From Paraburkholderia sp. PGU19 (GTDB taxonomy: Bacteria > Pseudomonadota > Gammaproteobacteria > Burkholderiales > Burkholderiaceae), in assembly GCF_013426915.1 (NCBI RefSeq), contig NZ_AP023181.1, positions 868,001-932,000 of the forward strand: DNA of 64,000 bases, read 5' to 3'. A program made the position numbers and the translations under genes. Below are positions 61,404 through 64,000 of this stretch, in pieces (within the stretch, counting starts at the first letter, position 1; every line of letters starts with the position of its first letter). Below the pieces are notes generated by a model. The model was not told the origin of the DNA. It did no database searches and saw only the letters and a list, made by a program, of their open reading frames with translations.

Positions 61404-64000
61404 ATGACGATGGATATCGAACTGTGGCTGGGCGGACTTGGGCTCGAGCAATACACACAGGCCTTTGCCGACAACGACATCGACGCGGCGATGCTGTCCG
61501 GGCTCACTGACGCGGATCTGAAGGAACTCGGCGTTCGCTCGCTCGGGCATCGCAAGCGGCTGCTGGCGGCGATTGCGCAGCTGCCGGCTTCGGGAGCCGA
61601 TGCGCCGCCGGTGGCCCAGCCTGCCCTCGATAAACCTGTCGCGCCCGCAATCAGCCCGCCAGTGGAAGAGCGCAGGCAGGTCACCGTGCTCTTCGCCGAC
61701 CTGTGCGGCTTCACCGCGCTCTCGCAAACACTCGATCCCGAAGAACTGCGCGAACTGATCGGCCGCTTCACCGGGCTGGTCGACGGCATCGTGCTCGCGT
61801 ATGGCGGCACCATCGACAAGCACATAGGCGATGCCGTGATGGCGCTCTTCGGCGCGCCGCGGGCGCACGAAACCGATCCGCTGCGCGCGGCCCGCGCCGC
61901 GCTCGACATTCACGACGCGCTCGACCAGCTGAGCGCGAAAAGCGCGCGGAGCTTGCAGGCGCATATCGGCATCGCAAGCGGCGAGGTGGTGGCGGGCGCA
62001 GTCAGCCGTGCCGATGCGCAGGACTACACGGTACACGGCGATGCGGTGAATCTTGCCGCGCGGCTGGTCTCGGCGGCGGGCGCGCGACAGACGTTATTGT
62101 CCGACGGCGTGCGGCGCGCGCTCGGCGACAGCGCGATCTGCGAGCCGATCGGCGAGATGCACTTCAAGGGCATCGACGTGCCCGCGCGCGCGTGGCGCCT
62201 CTCCTGCGTCGTGCGCGAACCCGCGCGTGCGAGCCGCAGCCGGTTCGTCGGGCGCAAGGCAGAACTGGAACAATTTCGTGGCATCGTGCGCGCGTGCATC
62301 GAACAGCGAGCGGGACACGTCGTCTATGTGCGCGGCGATGCGGGCATCGGCAAGACGCGGCTCGTCGATGAGATGCGCGTGTTTGCTCACACGCATCGCT
62401 TCGCCGTGCATCGGGGCCTCGTGCTCGACTTCGGCGTCGGCAAGGGGCAAGACCCGGTGCGCGCGATCATAGACAGCCTGCTGGGCCTGTCGCCCGCGGC
62501 GGATATCGAAGAGCGTAAGGCCGTGGCCGCGCGCCTTGTCGGCAATGGCATCATCCAGCCCGAGCAATGCGTCTTTCTCGACGATCTGCTCGACCTGCCG
62601 CAATCGGGCGAATGGCGCACGCTCTACGACGCGATGGATCACGGCGCGCGCAAGCGCGGCAAGCAGGCAGTCGTCGCGGCGCTGACGGCTGACGCATGCC
62701 GGCGCGGCGCGAGCATGATTGTCGTCGAAGACCTGCATTGGGCGGATGCCGAGGTGTTGGGCTATCTGTCTGCGTTCGCGTCTGGTATCGGAGGCGGCAC
62801 GGGACTGCTGGTGATGACCTCGCGCATCGAAGGCGATCCGCTCGATGCCGCGCGGCGCGCCCGGATGCGCGACACGCCGCTCGCGACGATCGATCTCGGT
62901 CCGCTGCGCCGCGACGAAGCGCTGACGCTCGCGGGCAATTTCATCGACGCGACGCAGCGCGTGGCGCTCGCTTGCATCGAACGCGCGGACGGCAATCCGC
63001 TATTCCTCGAACAGCTTCTGCACAACGCCGAAGAAGGCAGCGGCGATGCCGTGCCGGCGTCGATCCAGAGTCTCGTGCTCGCGCGCATGGACCGGCTCGA
63101 AGCGCGCGACCGCGTGGCCTTCCAGGCGGCATCGGTGATCGGGCAGCGCTTCGGGCTCGCGCTGCTCAGACGGCTGATCGACGAGCCGGACTACGACTGC
63201 GGCACGTTGGTCGCCAATGCACTCGTGCTGCCCGAGGGCGATGATTTTCTGTTTGCGCACGCGCTGATTCAGGAAAGCGCGTACTCGACGCTGCTGCGGG
63301 CGCGGCGGCGCGAGTTGCATCGTCGCGCCGCCGACTGGTTCGCAGACAGCGACGCCGTGCTGCGCGCACAGCATCTGGATCGCGCTGAAGACGAGCGCGC
63401 GCCGCAGGCCTGCCTCGATGCAGCGCACGCGCAGCGGACCGCGCATTTCACGGAGTCCGCGCTGCATCTGATCGAACGCGGGCTTCGGATCGCGCAGTCG
63501 CCGCGCGACACGCATGCGCTGACGTGCTTCAAGGGCGAGTTGCAGTGCGATCTGGGGGACATTCCGGCGTCGATTGCCACGTATCGCTCCGCTGTCGATG
63601 CAGCACCCGATGATGCCAGCCGTTGTGTCGCGCAACTTGGACTCGCGGAAGGCTTGCGGGTCAGCGAGGGCTTGAGCGAAGCACTCGCGTTGCTCGACGC
63701 CGCGCAGCAGATAGCGGAACGCGAAGACAGCGTGAGCGAACTTGCGCGCCTGCATCATCTGCGCGGCAATATCCTGTTCCCGCTCGGACGGATTGACGAC
63801 TGCCGGATCGAACACGAACGCGGGCTCGCTTACGCGCAGCGGCTCGGCTTGCCCGAAGCGGAGGCGCGTGCGCTGGGCGGCCTCGCCGATGCCGCCTATG
63901 CGCAAGGCCGGATGCGCACGGCATTCGAGCATTTCAGCCGTTGCGTCGCGTTGAGCCGCGAACATGGTTTCGGCCGCATCGAAGTGGCCAACCGGTCGAT
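61404..64000 (+). CDS. SAM domain-adenylate cyclase-AAA ATPase protein (3' end outside window)
   Basis: A very large protein, at least 865 residues, still open at the window end. Residues about 1-60 form a sterile-alpha-motif (MTMDIELWLGGLGLEQYTQA, DADLKELGVRSLGHRKRLL). Residues about 88-265 are a class III nucleotidyl cyclase with metal Asp99 (VTVLFADLCGFTALS) and Asp143 (GDAVMALFG), and the transition-state segment HGDAVNLAARL. Residues from about 278 form an AAA-type ATPase with P-loop GDAGIGKTRL (311-320), then TPR-like helices. It likely makes cAMP in response to protein interactions. ATG 61404 or 61410 starts it; neither has a strong ribosome-binding site. Confidence 0.92.
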   Translation, partial: MTMDIELWLGGLGLEQYTQAFADNDIDAAMLSGLTDADLKELGVRSLGHRKRLLAAIAQLPASGADAPPVAQPALDKPVAPAISPPVEERRQVTVLFADLCGFTALSQTLDPEELRELIGRFTGLVDGIVLAYGGTIDKHIGDAVMALFGAPRAHETDPLRAARAALDIHDALDQLSAKSARSLQAHIGIASGEVVAGAVSRADAQDYTVHGDAVNLAARLVSAAGARQTLLSDGVRRALGDSAICEPIGEMHFKGIDVPARAWRLSCVVREPARASRSRFVGRKAELEQFRGIVRACIEQRAGHVVYVRGDAGIGKTRLVDEMRVFAHTHRFAVHRGLVLDFGVGKGQDPVRAIIDSLLGLSPAADIEERKAVAARLVGNGIIQPEQCVFLDDLLDLPQSGEWRTLYDAMDHGARKRGKQAVVAALTADACRRGASMIVVEDLHWADAEVLGYLSAFASGIGGGTGLLVMTSRIEGDPLDAARRARMRDTPLATIDLGPLRRDEALTLAGNFIDATQRVALACIERADGNPLFLEQLLHNAEEGSGDAVPASIQSLVLARMDRLEARDRVAFQAASVIGQRFGLALLRRLIDEPDYDCGTLVANALVLPEGDDFLFAHALIQESAYSTLLRARRRELHRRAADWFADSDAVLRAQHLDRAEDERAPQACLDAAHAQRTAHFTESALHLIERGLRIAQSPRDTHALTCFKGELQCDLGDIPASIATYRSAVDAAPDDASRCVAQLGLAEGLRVSEGLSEALALLDAAQQIAEREDSVSELARLHHLRGNILFPLGRIDDCRIEHERGLAYAQRLGLPEAEARALGGLADAAYAQGRMRTAFEHFSRCVALSREHGFGRIEVANRS

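Noticed and set aside
1..64000. CRISPR arrays, tRNA or rRNA genes, transposases and phage genes
   Set aside because: None was recognised on reading both strands; no regularly spaced direct repeats, cloverleaf-like stretches or recombinase motifs were found.

Overview
The window reads as a chromosome segment of a high-GC betaproteobacterium of the Burkholderiaceae, most like Paraburkholderia or Caballeronia. This rests on GC-rich codon use, dense LysR/MocR/IclR regulators divergent from catabolic operons, a Burkholderia-type porin, a DUF3563 small protein, and a persulfide dioxygenase-rhodanese fusion of the kind characterised in Burkholderia phytofirmans. No rRNA, tRNA, CRISPR array, phage or insertion sequence was recognised. 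Genus assignment is inference.

Layout. 1-9.1 kb: a LysR gene cut by the window edge, an MdtD-like drug exporter divergent from a second LysR gene, a HAD hydrolase, an AraC regulator divergent from a GFA protein, then a methyltransferase, DUF3563 protein, alpha/beta hydrolase and GNAT acetyltransferase. 9.1-9.9 kb: a gene-free imperfect palindrome of about 755 bp between convergent genes. 10-15.6 kb: an amino-acid module (permease, DadA-like oxidase, lone Liv-type binding protein) divergent from a MocR regulator. 15.6-18.8 kb: a glycosyltransferase and a sulfur/peroxide pair (persulfide dioxygenase-rhodanese fusion, 1-Cys peroxiredoxin). 19.1-27 kb: a seven-gene operon coupling a polyamine-type ABC importer to a heterotrimeric FAD/2Fe-2S dehydrogenase, divergent from an IclR gene and preceded by repeated palindromic sites. 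27-33 kb: a lipoprotein, Ohr, a cyclic-nucleotide-domain/thioredoxin-reductase-like fusion, a beta-propeller lipoprotein and a frameshifted hydrolase. 33-38.7 kb: LysR, cupin, carboxymuconolactone-decarboxylase-like protein and ECF41-type sigma factor, then a DinB-like protein, a porin and a single-domain response regulator. 38.9-46.6 kb: aldo/keto reductase, sterol-desaturase-family enzyme with a clear terminator, DedA-rhodanese fusion, and a CitM/AtuA/AtuA-related operon divergent from LysR. 46.8-56.1 kb: a double-receiver protein and a peptide or glutathione importer operon ending in gamma-glutamyltransferase, divergent from LysR; its second permease gene is frameshifted. 56.1-64 kb: a hybrid histidine kinase overlapping a REC-GGDEF diguanylate cyclase, divergent from a SAM-domain adenylate cyclase/AAA protein that runs off the window.

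Functionally the segment is an accessory nutrient-scavenging and stress-response region. Most operons pair an importer with the first catabolic enzyme and a divergent one-component regulator; peroxide, persulfide and hydroperoxide defence genes lie between them; second-messenger signalling closes the window. The least explained elements are the large palindrome, the seven-gene import-and-oxidise operon with its repeated operator, the cytoplasmic-looking gamma-glutamyltransferase operon and the CitM/AtuA operon.
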